In this document: piece by piece, positions 46,201 through 53,565 of the stretch
How the letters are laid out: each line of letters starts with the position of its first letter
Numbering within the stretch: the stretch's first letter is position 1
Assembly: GCA_002392745.1 (NCBI GenBank)
Contig: DGHR01000010.1
Coordinates: 15,345-79,344, forward strand
DNA length: 64,000 nt
Direction: 5' to 3'
Origin: Bacteroidales bacterium UBA3843
GTDB taxonomy: Bacteria > Bacteroidota > Bacteroidia > Bacteroidales > Paludibacteraceae
Made by a program: the position numbers and the translations under genes
Notes under the pieces: model-generated
Database searches by the model: none
What the model saw: the letters and a program-made list of their open reading frames with translations, nothing else
What the model was told of the DNA's origin: nothing

Positions 46201-46639
46201 GTCCGACAACGGCAGTTACCAGGCGGGGCGCGTGAGCTACCTGATGGACGCGTTGCCCGACGGTGCACACAGTCTGACATTCCGTGCATGGGACTTGCTG
46301 AACAACAGTACCACGCAGTCTTTGAATTTCATCGTGGAGGCAGGTCTAGACCCGTCTATCAGTTCCGTCACCACCTACCCCAACCCGGTGGAGGCACAGG
46401 GACTGGTCAACCTCGTCATCAACTACGACCAACCCGACGAACTGCTACAAACCGAAATATACCTGTATAACATGAGCGGGCAGATGGTTTGGAGCAAAAA
46501 AATGAGCAATCCCGAAACGGTACAAATCAACCTGCCTGAACTGGGACTGCGGCAAGGCGTCTATTTCTACCATGTACGTTTGAAATCAGCCACAAGCCGC
46601 TACAGCACCACTTCCGGCAAGATTATCGTAACGAAATAA
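43292..46639 (+). CDS. porU: Type IX secretion sortase PorU, C25 peptidase
   Basis: 1115 residues. Signal peptide MAKRILYILLMIGWSLPMMA, a long beta-rich N-terminal region, a gingipain-like C25 catalytic domain with His in DYSGHGGYNAI and Cys in GFWLFATCNFAQ, an Ig-like region and a C-terminal T9SS-type domain (TTYPNPVEAQGLVNL… YFYHVRLKS). PorU cleaves the C-terminal signal of T9SS cargo and attaches it to anionic LPS. It is followed by its known outer-membrane partner porV, which confirms the identification. This shows that the organism has T9SS; the core genes (porKLMN, sov) lie outside the window. Confidence 0.94.
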   Translation: MAKRILYILLMIGWSLPMMAGIHSYADQSVLNSGHWVKIRVSESGICRMSFTQLRDAGIDPAKVQVFGYGGAMKTQDFSIKNIDDLPHVPVIKGEDYILFYAQGPISWSYNGERFVHTRNTYSNYGYYFLTDSEAGIAEEEAPVPSGTPTEVYDYRMYQVHELDSVNLVDRSGIAGGGREFYGEQFIVGRKRSFVLQTPNALEGEQITAVINAAAYSNNTSYFSSILNTTTSSLRIEGIRSDDFYSFGKTGTVTIKSPAAAEQQQVSMTLQNSAAGALGWLNYIELTTPCALRMTGSWMPVRTTVNYRSSTPVRFHLSGADANTQVWDITNLAQITRVPVTLSGNELQWTGTQADGIHEYVVINTRGNRFVSAQVMGEVKNQNLHALRNIDYIIICPEGYESISEDLARAHEKKEGITWAVVTDQQVYNEFSSGTPDATAYRWLMKMLYDRADGVNAKPRWLLLMGHGTYDNRKLSAYSGSNLLLCYEAVNSVNEVQAYATDDYFGYLEDHEGTSDTNATMDIGVGRLPVNNTDEARAVVDKIIRYMRNDLPGKWKNQIVYLADDGENGSHAITAEGSAELVRLKNPDFVVNKIYLDAYPQEVNASGESYPLAKNRLDNLLKNGVLFFDYSGHGGYNAITNESILNLREIEAMSNKRLGFWLFATCNFAQYDSGRRCAAEAAVLNPNGGAIAVLAATRTVYADQNTKINREVCDTLFGHKNVFHYDITLGEATAIGKNGILSSNINRLPYTLLGDPALRLNYPTDYYVQTTTEIDTLHALSVQQVEGRIIDEDQQQVSDFNGKVEITIYDKMQELYTRDNDNKTDEATEIYYNDYPNTLFSGSADVTEGRFSYTFMVPKDIRYNYGKGRIVYYAHSNDDVIAEAIGHHEDFQIGGTGSILSADTIGPQMQIYLNTPTFRDGDKTYATPRFFADLYDENGINTAGAGIGHDLMLIIDDDPKKTYSLNEYFLSDNGSYQAGRVSYLMDALPDGAHSLTFRAWDLLNNSTTQSLNFIVEAGLDPSISSVTTYPNPVEAQGLVNLVINYDQPDELLQTEIYLYNMSGQMVWSKKMSNPETVQINLPELGLRQGVYFYHVRLKSATSRYSTTSGKIIVTK

Positions 46640-46763
46640 ATTCAAATAAATGTATAACACTCATAGAACACCCCAAAAAACGCCTATGAAACAAATCGCT
46701 TGAAAAGAAAAAATCCAAGAGCAACAACCATTCGAAAACAAAATAAACAAATTAATAGCAACA

Positions 46764-47966
46764 ATGAAAAAAATTCTTATTTCTCTGGCAGCCGTATTGT
46801 GCTTTACGATGAGCGCCAAGGCTGTAGATGACACTATGAACCCGCTAATCACCTCAATGCCTTCGCTGTCTATTGCGCCGGATGCGCGCGCCGCAGGTCA
46901 GGGTGATATAGGTGTAGCTACCGAAGCGGACTTCAACTCCCAGTATTGGAACCCCGCCAAGTATGCGTACATGTACTCCAAGGGCGGTATTACCGCCAAC
47001 TATACCCCTTGGTTGCGCAAGTTGGTCGGCGATATCGACCTGGCTTATCTGGCCGGTTTCTACAACTTCGGTGACCTGGGCGGCGGTATCGGTGCCAGCT
47101 TTACCTATTTCTCGATGGGTAATGTCGCTTTGACCGACGGTAGCGGCAATACCATTCAGAACGTCCGTCCGAACGAATGGGCACTCGACCTGAGCTACTT
47201 CCGCAAACTGCATGAGTATGTTTCCATGTCTGTTGCCGTTCGTTTCCTCTACTCGGACCTGAACAACGGCTACAACAGTTCCATCGGCGGCGGCACGGAG
47301 ATGCATCCCGCATGGACTATGGCTGCTGATATCGCGCTCTACTATCGTCAGCCGCTGGAGTTGCCGATGGGTACCAGCCATCTCTCATTAGGTTTCACGC
47401 TGAAGAACCTGGGTGGTAAGATGAACTACGCAGACGACGGAAGCAGCAACTTCATCCCTGCAAGCATGAATATCGGTATGAGCTATGAGTTGCCGTGTGA
47501 CAAGTACAACTTCCTGACCTTCAACGTAGAGGCCAACAAGCTGATGGTACCGAGCCGCAAATCGCGTTTCACCCAAGGCTTCGACCCGAACGATGAAAGC
47601 ACATGGCAGATGAGCCAGACCGCCTACTCGGAACTGAACTCTGCCAAAGGATGGTTCCAATCGTTTGCAGACGCTCCGCGCGGTGCCAAAGAGGAGTTCC
47701 AGGAGGTACGCTGGGGCGCCGGTATCGAGTATTCGTACAACAAGCAGTTCTTCGCACGTGCCGGTTACAGCTATGAGAACTATTACAAGGGTAACCGTAA
47801 CTACCTGACCTTCGGTGCCGGTTTCCACCTGAGCATCGTCAGTCTGGATGTAGCCTACTGCGTTGGATTGGCTGCCAGCAACCCTCTGGACCAGACCATG
47901 CGTTTCACGCTGGGCTTCGACCTGGCAGGCATCAAGGACCTGGTGAACAACAAGAAGAACAAGTAA
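46764..47966 (+). CDS. porV: Type IX secretion outer-membrane protein PorV
   Basis: 400 residues. Signal peptide MKKILISLAAVLCFTMSAKA, then a FadL-like 14-strand barrel beginning SMPSLSIAPDARAAGQGDIGVATE, the hallmark of PorV/PorQ. PorV shuttles secreted cargo from the Sov translocon to PorU. It lies 124 bases downstream of porU on the same strand. The barrel ends with MRFTLGFDLAGIKDL and a basic tail. Confidence 0.94.
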   Translation: MKKILISLAAVLCFTMSAKAVDDTMNPLITSMPSLSIAPDARAAGQGDIGVATEADFNSQYWNPAKYAYMYSKGGITANYTPWLRKLVGDIDLAYLAGFYNFGDLGGGIGASFTYFSMGNVALTDGSGNTIQNVRPNEWALDLSYFRKLHEYVSMSVAVRFLYSDLNNGYNSSIGGGTEMHPAWTMAADIALYYRQPLELPMGTSHLSLGFTLKNLGGKMNYADDGSSNFIPASMNIGMSYELPCDKYNFLTFNVEANKLMVPSRKSRFTQGFDPNDESTWQMSQTAYSELNSAKGWFQSFADAPRGAKEEFQEVRWGAGIEYSYNKQFFARAGYSYENYYKGNRNYLTFGAGFHLSIVSLDVAYCVGLAASNPLDQTMRFTLGFDLAGIKDLVNNKKNK

Positions 47967-48023
47967 GCCGGAATGGTGCTTATGAGCACTCCGCAAACAA
48001 TCGAAAGTCGAAAGATTAAAGAC

Positions 48024-48494
48024 ATGCGAATAGGCTTCGGATACGATGTGCATCAATTCTCCCCTAACCGCCCGTTGTGGTTAGGGGGAATTGAGGTACC
48101 GTCCGACAAAGGATTGCTGGGCCACTCGGATGCCGATGTAGCCATCCATGCATTGTGTGACGCGCTTCTGGGCGCAGCGGCGATGCGCGACATCGGGTAT
48201 CATTTCCCCGACACCAAAGGGAACGAATACGAGGGTATCGACTCAAAAATCCTGCTCCGCCGCGTAATGAGCATGCTACGCGAGGCGGGATATGAATTGG
48301 GCAACTGCGATCTGACGATATGTGCACAGACCCCAAAACTCAATCCGCATATCCCTGCTATGCAGACTTGTCTGGCTGACGTGATGGGTGTGGAGGAGTC
48401 CCGAATAAACATCAAAGCCACCACTACCGAACATCTCGGTTTTGTAGGACGGGAAGAAGGAATTGCGGCGTATGCCGTAGCACTTATCCAATGA
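48024..48494 (+). CDS. ispF: 2-C-methyl-D-erythritol 2,4-cyclodiphosphate synthase
   Basis: 156 residues from MRIGFGYDVHQF; ATGs at 47973 and 47982 give extensions not found in the family. Zinc ligands Asp and His in GYDVHQF and the following SDADVAIHALCDALLGA motif are intact. IspF forms the cyclic diphosphate of the non-mevalonate isoprenoid pathway. The stop overlaps the next gene's start by 4 bases. Confidence 0.96.
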   Translation: MRIGFGYDVHQFSPNRPLWLGGIEVPSDKGLLGHSDADVAIHALCDALLGAAAMRDIGYHFPDTKGNEYEGIDSKILLRRVMSMLREAGYELGNCDLTICAQTPKLNPHIPAMQTCLADVMGVEESRINIKATTTEHLGFVGREEGIAAYAVALIQ

Positions 48495-48904
48495 GAATCA
48501 GCAAACGCATATATTCGCTTGTGGCGATAGCAGGTTTATCCACCTCGCTGCTGACAGCCGGGAACAGCATTAAGCAGTTTCTGGCAGATTTCACTCGGCT
48601 GGGCGGACAAGTTGTCATGCTGGAGGAGGACAGTAACTACCTACGCGCGCAACTCAATGACAGCATTACCCTTGAGATGTACGACTGCCCTCCGGACCTG
48701 TGCGACAAATGGTTTGTCGTGATGACTGTCTGTGCGCCGCAGTGTTCCTCGTGCGCGCGCGTTTATAATAAGGAAGGGAAATATCTCTTTCCGCTGGATT
48801 CTCCCGGCAACTCCATTTTCCCCTATGCCACAATAGACAAGACGTCCGGCCGTATTATCTGGTCGGACAATGATGACTGGGACTATTCGGGTTCTCCCAA
48901 ATAG
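48491..48904 (+). CDS. DUF3256-like exported protein
   Basis: 137 residues. Weak signal peptide (MRISKRIYSLVAIAGLSTSLLTAG). The central pattern DSNYLRAQLNDSITLEMY and FVVMTVCAPQCSSCARVY matches what I recall of DUF3256, a small Bacteroidota family of periplasmic proteins with unknown function; this member is shorter than usual. Four cysteines (CPPDLC, CAPQCSSC) could form disulfides or bind metal. Overlaps ispF by 4 bases and ends at a strong terminator. Confidence 0.6.
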   Translation: MRISKRIYSLVAIAGLSTSLLTAGNSIKQFLADFTRLGGQVVMLEEDSNYLRAQLNDSITLEMYDCPPDLCDKWFVVMTVCAPQCSSCARVYNKEGKYLFPLDSPGNSIFPYATIDKTSGRIIWSDNDDWDYSGSPK

Positions 48905-48918
48905 TTTCTCCTGTTTCT

Positions 48919-48942
48919 CAGCGCTCATGCGCTGTTTTTTTT
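48919..48942 (+). terminator. Rho-independent terminator after porUV-ispF unit
   Basis: CAGCGC-TCAT-GCGCTG stem-loop followed directly by eight Ts, 15 bases after the stop at 48904. Confidence 0.88.
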
Positions 48943-48957
48943 ATCCTGAAGAATCTG

Positions 48958-49380
48958 TCAAGACTGCTTGGCGGCAAAGGCCAAGGCGTAGAGTCGCATC
49001 TGTTTGAGCATTGCGGCTACTCCGTTGCTGCGCGTAGGACTGAGGTGCTCGCGCAGGCCTATACGGTCGATAAAATAGAGGTCAGCCTCAAGGATTTCTT
49101 TTGGGGTGTGTCCGCTCAACACTTGCATGAGTATCGCCACTATTCCTTTCACCAGAATGGCGTCCGAGTCACCGGTATAGAGCAGTTTGTCGCCCTCCAT
49201 GCGTGCAGTGAACCATACTTTCGACTGGCATCCGTCTATCAGATTGCGGTCGTTACGGTCCTCTTCGGGCATCGGCTTCAGGTCTTTGCCGTAATCGATG
49301 ATGAGTTGGTAACGGTCGAACCAGTCATCCAGTTCCGTGAACTCATCTATTACCTCGTCTTGTATTTCGTTGATTGTCAT
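48958..49380 (-). CDS. sufE: SufE-family sulfur acceptor
   Basis: 140 residues from MTINEIQDEVIDEF; the frame is open upstream but the extension (MSRLILFIKIAAQPPKRAKG…) is not family-like. The persulfide-accepting Cys lies in DGCQSKVW, and GHTPKEILEAD is typical. SufE takes sulfur from SufS for Fe-S cluster assembly. No other suf gene is adjacent; it is downstream of aroK by about 120 bases. Confidence 0.92.
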   Translation of the reverse strand: MTINEIQDEVIDEFTELDDWFDRYQLIIDYGKDLKPMPEEDRNDRNLIDGCQSKVWFTARMEGDKLLYTGDSDAILVKGIVAILMQVLSGHTPKEILEADLYFIDRIGLREHLSPTRSNGVAAMLKQMRLYALAFAAKQS

Positions 49381-49503
49381 TGTCTTTACGGCTTTGCCGC
49401 TATTAATTGCCCAATGGGCGGTTTGTGTGCCTTTGGCACGTTTAGGCGGCTGCGCCGCTATTTTAATAAACAATATTAAGCGCGACACACAGTGCCAGGG
49501 GTG

Positions 49504-50046
49504 CTACGCACCGGTAATGAGCCGGAACAGTTCCTCGGCTATACGACGGTCGGATTGTTCGTCGCACAGGTTCACGTCTATTGTGTGGTGTGCACGGCTA
49601 TAGAAGGGTTCGCGTGCTTCCAGTTGCGGAGCGATGAAGGCGAGCAGTTCCTGTTCGGTGCGTCCTTGCAGTACCGGTCTCTCGCTCAGGTCGGTCAGAC
49701 TCAACCGTTTAGCCAGATGTTCGGGCCGCCAACGGATATAAATACTGGTTCCCAATTCGCGCAAGCAGTCCATGTTGTCTTCCCAGCAGGGATAGCCGCC
49801 TCCGGTCGCGTAAATCACATTCTCAAAGGGCGCCGCATCTGCGATGTCTTCCACCACATATTTCTCCTTCTTGCGGAAGTCGTCAATACCATACGTGCGT
49901 ATATAATCTGCGGTGGAGAGTCCGTGAATCTCTCTGAACGCCTCGTCCAGGTCCACGAAATGCCATCCAAGCATATCCGCCAGTATGCGTCCGGCTGTCG
50001 TTTTGCCGGCTCCCATGTATCCCACTAAATAGATAGGCTTTTCCAT
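49504..50046 (-). CDS. aroK: Shikimate kinase
   Basis: 180 residues. P-loop GYMGAGKTTAGR, the DLD shikimate/Mg motif (HFVDLDEAF), GGGYPC and a lid-region Arg (ERPVLQGR). It phosphorylates shikimate in aromatic amino-acid synthesis. It is 2 bases downstream of the FtsE-like gene, suggesting co-transcription. Confidence 0.94.
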   Translation of the reverse strand: MEKPIYLVGYMGAGKTTAGRILADMLGWHFVDLDEAFREIHGLSTADYIRTYGIDDFRKKEKYVVEDIADAAPFENVIYATGGGYPCWEDNMDCLRELGTSIYIRWRPEHLAKRLSLTDLSERPVLQGRTEQELLAFIAPQLEAREPFYSRAHHTIDVNLCDEQSDRRIAEELFRLITGA

Positions 50047-50048
50047 CC

Positions 50049-50723
50049 CTACTCCTTTGTTTCCTCTCGTATCGCGCCAGCCTCGAAGAGCCAGTGGCGT
50101 CCGGGGTATTGTTCGGGCCAGTTCAGGTTGTGGGTGGACATGAGGACAGTTATGCCGGCACGGCTGATGGAATAGAGGAGATCCATGATTCCCCGTCCCG
50201 TTTCGAAATCCAGGTTGCCGGTAGGTTCATCGGCGAGGATGATTTCGGGCGAGTTGAGCAAAGCGCGTGCAATGACGACGCGTTGTTGTTCGCCTCCCGA
50301 CAGTTCGTACGGCCGTTTGTAGGCTTTGGTCTCCATGCCTACTTGTTGGAGCACCTCCTGCACATGGTTGCGCATGAGCGTTTTGTCTTTCCATCCCGTG
50401 GCCCGCAGGACGAAGAGCAGGTTCTCCTCTACGGAGCGGTCGGTCAGCAGTTTGTAGTCCTGGAAGATGATTCCGAGCCTGCGTCTCAGATAGGGCAACT
50501 GGCGCCGACGGATGCGTGTCATGTCATATCCAAGCACTGTGGCTTCGCCGCTGACGATAGGCAGTGCGCCGTACAGGGTTTTCATGAGCGAGGACTTGCC
50601 GCTCCCCACTTTGCCCAGCAGGTAAATCATCTCGCCGTTCTCCACAGACAGGTTCACGTCGTGCAGCACGACTTGGTCCGCCTGGTGGATTTCTACGTCC
50701 TTATAGTGTATCAGTTCACTCAT
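50049..50723 (-). CDS. FtsE-like ABC transporter ATP-binding protein
   Basis: 224 residues. Walker A GKVGSGKSS, Q-loop IIFQDYKLL, signature LSGGEQQR, Walker B ILADEPTGNLD. The short length and the LTDRSVEENLLFVLRATGW stretch resemble FtsE, the ATPase that with FtsX controls peptidoglycan hydrolases at the septum. No ftsX is adjacent in this window, so a LolD-type role cannot be excluded. Overlaps the DUF349 gene upstream by 8 bases. Confidence 0.85.
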   Translation of the reverse strand: MSELIHYKDVEIHQADQVVLHDVNLSVENGEMIYLLGKVGSGKSSLMKTLYGALPIVSGEATVLGYDMTRIRRRQLPYLRRRLGIIFQDYKLLTDRSVEENLLFVLRATGWKDKTLMRNHVQEVLQQVGMETKAYKRPYELSGGEQQRVVIARALLNSPEIILADEPTGNLDFETGRGIMDLLYSISRAGITVLMSTHNLNWPEQYPGRHWLFEAGAIREETKE

Positions 50724-52146
50724 TTTCTTGCCCTTTGATCTGTGCTTTCACCTCGTCCAGCTGTTTCTTCAGGTCGTTGATCTTGCGTTGCATGTCGTCC
50801 ACCAGTTTGTTGGCAGTTTTGGACTTGGCAGTAAAGAAGAGTATGTTGTTCTCTGCGGTTTTAATCTCCTGTTGCAGGTTGTCGCGCAGGCGGTATAGCG
50901 AAACGCCCTCTTTGGCAGTAGCTTTGGCTCTGACGGTAGCTTTGGCTTTGCGTGCGGCATCGCGTTTGGTCTCGAAGAAACGGTCAGCAGCGGCGGAGAA
51001 GCGTTTCCAGAGTTCGTCGGAGTATTTGCGTGCGACAGGTCCGACGGTCTTCCATTCGTCCTGCAGTGCGCGCATGACGTCGGCTGCCTCTTTGAGCCAG
51101 TCGTTTTCCGTGTTGGCTTGTGCCTGCTCGGCGAGTTGCTCTGCGCGCTCCACCAGCGAACGTTTGTGCGCCAGGTTCTCGCTCATCGTGTCGCGTACAT
51201 TCTTGAAATACGCGGTCTTGGCGTGGAAGAAGCGGTCACATTCGGCGCGGTATTGGTCATACACGGCCTGATTGTGTTTCTTCGGTGCAAAGCCGATAGT
51301 GCGCCATTCGTTCTGCAGCGCCTGCACTTTCTCGGTGGCATCGTCCCAACGGAATGAAACGGGTTTGCCTTCCTCCTGCGGAAGTCCGGCGTTGAGTTGT
51401 TGCAACTCAGCGATGATAGCCTGTTTGCGTTCGAGGTTCTCCTGCTCCTTGGCGTGCAGTTGGTCGAAATAGTCCTGATGTTTCTTGTTGATTGCCGTAG
51501 AGGCTGTCTTGAAGCGGTTCCATAGGTCCTCGCGCAGTTCGCGTGCAACAGGTCCTATCTCCGCCCATTCGTCGTGCAGCTGCTGCAACGCGCGGTTGGC
51601 CTCAACGATATTATCGCTGTTTATCAGTCTCTCCGCAGCCTCGCATAGCAGCGTCTTCAGCTCCAGGTTCTTTTTGAAGTCCAGGTCTCGCAGTTCGATG
51701 TTTATCTTGACCATGTCGTAAAACTGCTCCTGGTATTGCTGGTACGCCTTGCGCATCTCTGCCTGTTTTTCGGCAGGCACTGCACCGATGTTTTTCCATT
51801 CGGCTTGCAGTTCGCGCATGCGTTGCAGATTGCTCATCACGCTGTCAGTCTCGCCCTCGGCGAGAGTTTTCATCTCGTCCAGGATCTGTTGTTTGCGCGC
51901 CATGTTGGCCGATTGCTCAGCCGCGTTCTTGGCGGCCGCCTCCGCACGTTTGGCTTTGTATTGCGACAGCAGCTCTTTGAACTGTTGCTCCAATGCAGCA
52001 TTTTCCTCTGCATTCTCGGCTTCTTCGTCAGAAGTACCGCGATAGAATTGTGTTTTCAGATGCTCCACCTGTTCTTTTATTTCGGTGGCGTCTTCATTCA
52101 GCAGGGCCTTCAGGTCCTCGATGAGTTGTTGTTTCGTTTCAGACAT
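50716..52146 (-). CDS. DUF349 domain coiled-coil protein
   Basis: 476 residues from MSETKQQLIEDLKALL; the frame opens at 52173, inside the promoter box. It consists of repeated DUF349 helical units, each with a WxxIGPVxR- or WRTIGFAPKK-like signature (EWKNIGAVPAEKQ, EWAEIGPVAREL, EWRTIGFAPKKH, EWKTVGPVARKY), plus a final coiled coil (NNILFFTAKSKTANKLVDDM). The family is common in Bacteroidota; its function is not established. Confidence 0.9.
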   Translation of the reverse strand: MSETKQQLIEDLKALLNEDATEIKEQVEHLKTQFYRGTSDEEAENAEENAALEQQFKELLSQYKAKRAEAAAKNAAEQSANMARKQQILDEMKTLAEGETDSVMSNLQRMRELQAEWKNIGAVPAEKQAEMRKAYQQYQEQFYDMVKINIELRDLDFKKNLELKTLLCEAAERLINSDNIVEANRALQQLHDEWAEIGPVARELREDLWNRFKTASTAINKKHQDYFDQLHAKEQENLERKQAIIAELQQLNAGLPQEEGKPVSFRWDDATEKVQALQNEWRTIGFAPKKHNQAVYDQYRAECDRFFHAKTAYFKNVRDTMSENLAHKRSLVERAEQLAEQAQANTENDWLKEAADVMRALQDEWKTVGPVARKYSDELWKRFSAAADRFFETKRDAARKAKATVRAKATAKEGVSLYRLRDNLQQEIKTAENNILFFTAKSKTANKLVDDMQRKINDLKKQLDEVKAQIKGQENE

Positions 52147-52170
52147 GATGATTTGGGTAGTTTGCGAGTG

Positions 52171-52201
52171 CAAAAGTAATACTTTTTTTGCATATATGCA
52201 A
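52171..52201 (-). promoter_or_regulatory. Promoter of DUF349-ftsE-aroK unit
   Basis: Minus strand TTGC with ATATATGCAA extension (52192-52201), 19-base spacer, TACTTTTG (52171-52178), 24 bases before the ATG at 52146. Confidence 0.7.
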
Positions 52202-52214
52202 ATAATTGTGCAAA

Positions 52215-52943
52215 TTATTGTTGTTTTATGGCATCTTCCACAAGCAATCCGGCGAGCATGAAACCGAAGATAGCTGTGATATGCGCGACAGTGCCGTTAG
52301 TGCGCACCTTGCGGAACTCTTCGGGCGACTTGTCTTCCGGGTCGGCTGTGCCGCGGTTGGAAAGCAGTTCGTCGGAATAGACACAGCGGAACTTGCGTTT
52401 CGGGAACTGTTTGGTGCGTTTGAACTTGTTGCGCAGCGCGGCGGCGAGAGGACATCCCTTAACCTGCCAGAATTCCGCCACGCGGATACGTGTCGGGTCC
52501 ATCTTCAGCGCCGCCCCCATCGAGGACAGCAGTTTGACGTGCAGCGAGGTGGTTTGCAATATCAGGTCTGCCTTGTGCTGCAGGCTGTCGATAGCGTCAA
52601 TGACATAATCGTAGCTCTCCAGCCGGAAGCGTTCGGCGGTCTCGGCGGTGTATATCTCCGGCAGAGCAAGTATGTCCGCCTCCGGGTTGATGAGCAGCAG
52701 CCGTTCGCGCAGCGCCTCCACTTTCAGTTGTCCCACGGTGCGCGTGGTCGCCATCAACTGGCGGTTGATGTTCGACTCCGCCACGCGGTCGCTATCCACG
52801 ATGGTCAGATGGCTCACTCCGGAGCGTATCAGGCTCTCTGCGCACCAACTGCCGACACCGCCTACGCCGAAGAGAATGACACGCACGCCGGCAAGTTTCT
52901 GCCGGGCCTCTGCGCCGATTAGCAATTCCGTTCGTTCAAACAT
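52215..52943 (-). CDS. tcdA: tRNA threonylcarbamoyladenosine dehydratase-like E1 enzyme
   Basis: 242 residues from MFERTELLIGAEARQKL; an ATG at 52973 overlaps the promoter. ThiF/E1-like fold with GVGGVGSWCAESLIRSG (ATP site) and the downstream IDAIDSLQHKADLI motif, then CPLAAALRNKFKRT. This matches TcdA (YgdL), which cyclises t6A to ct6A in tRNA. MoeB/ThiF identity is less likely because the zinc CxxC pairs are absent. Confidence 0.88.
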   Translation of the reverse strand: MFERTELLIGAEARQKLAGVRVILFGVGGVGSWCAESLIRSGVSHLTIVDSDRVAESNINRQLMATTRTVGQLKVEALRERLLLINPEADILALPEIYTAETAERFRLESYDYVIDAIDSLQHKADLILQTTSLHVKLLSSMGAALKMDPTRIRVAEFWQVKGCPLAAALRNKFKRTKQFPKRKFRCVYSDELLSNRGTADPEDKSPEEFRKVRTNGTVAHITAIFGFMLAGLLVEDAIKQQ

Positions 52944-52970
52944 ATTCTTGCACGATTGCGATTTGATTTG

Positions 52971-53001
52971 CAAAGGTAGTGTTTTTTTTTGACATACGCA
53001 A
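52971..53001 (-). promoter_or_regulatory. Promoter of tcdA-like gene
   Basis: Minus strand TTGC (52998-53001) with GTATGTC extension and A-run, 19-base spacer, TACCTTTG (52971-52978). It separates tcdA from the upstream peptide-maturation operon. Confidence 0.7.
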
Positions 53002-53008
53002 ATAAAAA

Positions 53009-53062
53009 TAACGCCCGCGTGTCGCGAGTGCTATTTTTTAGGGGGATATGCGGCGATGCCGC
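53009..53062 (-). terminator. Probable terminator of peptide-maturation operon
   Basis: Just after the tatA stop the minus strand contains a GCGGC-ATC-GCCGC hairpin (53049-53062) and then CTCGCG-ACA-CGCGGG (one G-U) followed by TTATTTTTATTT. Two hairpins and the T-rich tail make termination likely; the second stem has a mismatch. Confidence 0.5.
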
Positions 53063-53065
53063 GGT

Positions 53066-53278
53066 TTATTGCTCTTCTTGCGGCGTTTTGTCCTCGGGTT
53101 CCGGGTCGGCAGTTACGTCCTTTTTTAGGTCATTAACGCCCTGTTTGAACTCTTTTATGCCTTTACCTATGCCGCGCATCAACTCCGGCAGTTTTTTACC
53201 GCCGAATAGGAGCAGCACAATAGCGGCAATAACGATTATCTCGGTAGTGCCAATCATCAGGAGAATGGTATTCAGCAT
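53066..53278 (-). CDS. tatA: Twin-arginine translocase subunit TatA/TatE
   Basis: 70 residues. Short N-terminal membrane helix (TTEIIVIAAIVLLLF), the hinge FGGKKLPELMRGIGKGIKEFK with the conserved FGxxKLPE, and an acidic tail (ADPEPEDKTPQEEQ). TatA forms the pore of the Tat pathway, which exports folded proteins. No tatB or tatC is nearby. It is the last gene of the cluster headed by a Cys-repeat protein with a twin-arginine signal, so it may serve that substrate, or simply be the main TatA located here. Confidence 0.92.
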   Translation of the reverse strand: MLNTILLMIGTTEIIVIAAIVLLLFGGKKLPELMRGIGKGIKEFKQGVNDLKKDVTADPEPEDKTPQEEQ

Positions 53279-53284
53279 ATCGGT

Positions 53285-53560
53285 TTAGTCCTTGGTAGTG
53301 AGAAAAATCTCACATGTTTCAAAATTGATTTCCCAGTTGCCGTTCTCGGCGGCCTCCCACCGGTATTTCTTAGCTTTGGTGTCCCACCAGTTCTGAAACT
53401 TGGTAGTGGTCTCACCCAAATCTTTCACCAGTTTTTCGTACAAGTCGGAATTCTCCGGAGTAAGGATTTTAGCCAACTCGTTCAGACCGTTACGGCGTTC
53501 GAAAAGCGTCTGAATCTCCTGTTTCTCTTCAGCAGTGACCTGCCCTACTAATTTTTTCAT
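53285..53560 (-). CDS. CXXX-repeat peptide modification system small protein
   Basis: 91 residues, acidic, soluble and helical: MKKLVGQVTAEEKQEIQTLF, RRNGLNELAKIL, then a Trp-rich middle (FQNWWDTKAKKYRW) and a C-terminal strand pair (GNWEINFETCEIFLTT). I recall small Bacteroidota proteins with this opening described as the accessory part of the CXXX-repeat peptide modification system; the assignment also rests on its place, 5 bases after the SPASM-only gene and 6 bases before tatA. A peptide-recognition role is conceivable but unproven. Confidence 0.65.
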   Translation of the reverse strand: MKKLVGQVTAEEKQEIQTLFERRNGLNELAKILTPENSDLYEKLVKDLGETTTKFQNWWDTKAKKYRWEAAENGNWEINFETCEIFLTTKD

Positions 53561-53565
53561 AATGT

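Noticed and set aside
22241..50723. LolCDE complex formed by the permease at 22.2 kb and the ATPase at 50.0 kb
   Set aside because: The genes are 26 kb apart and in different operons; the ATPase looks more like FtsE.
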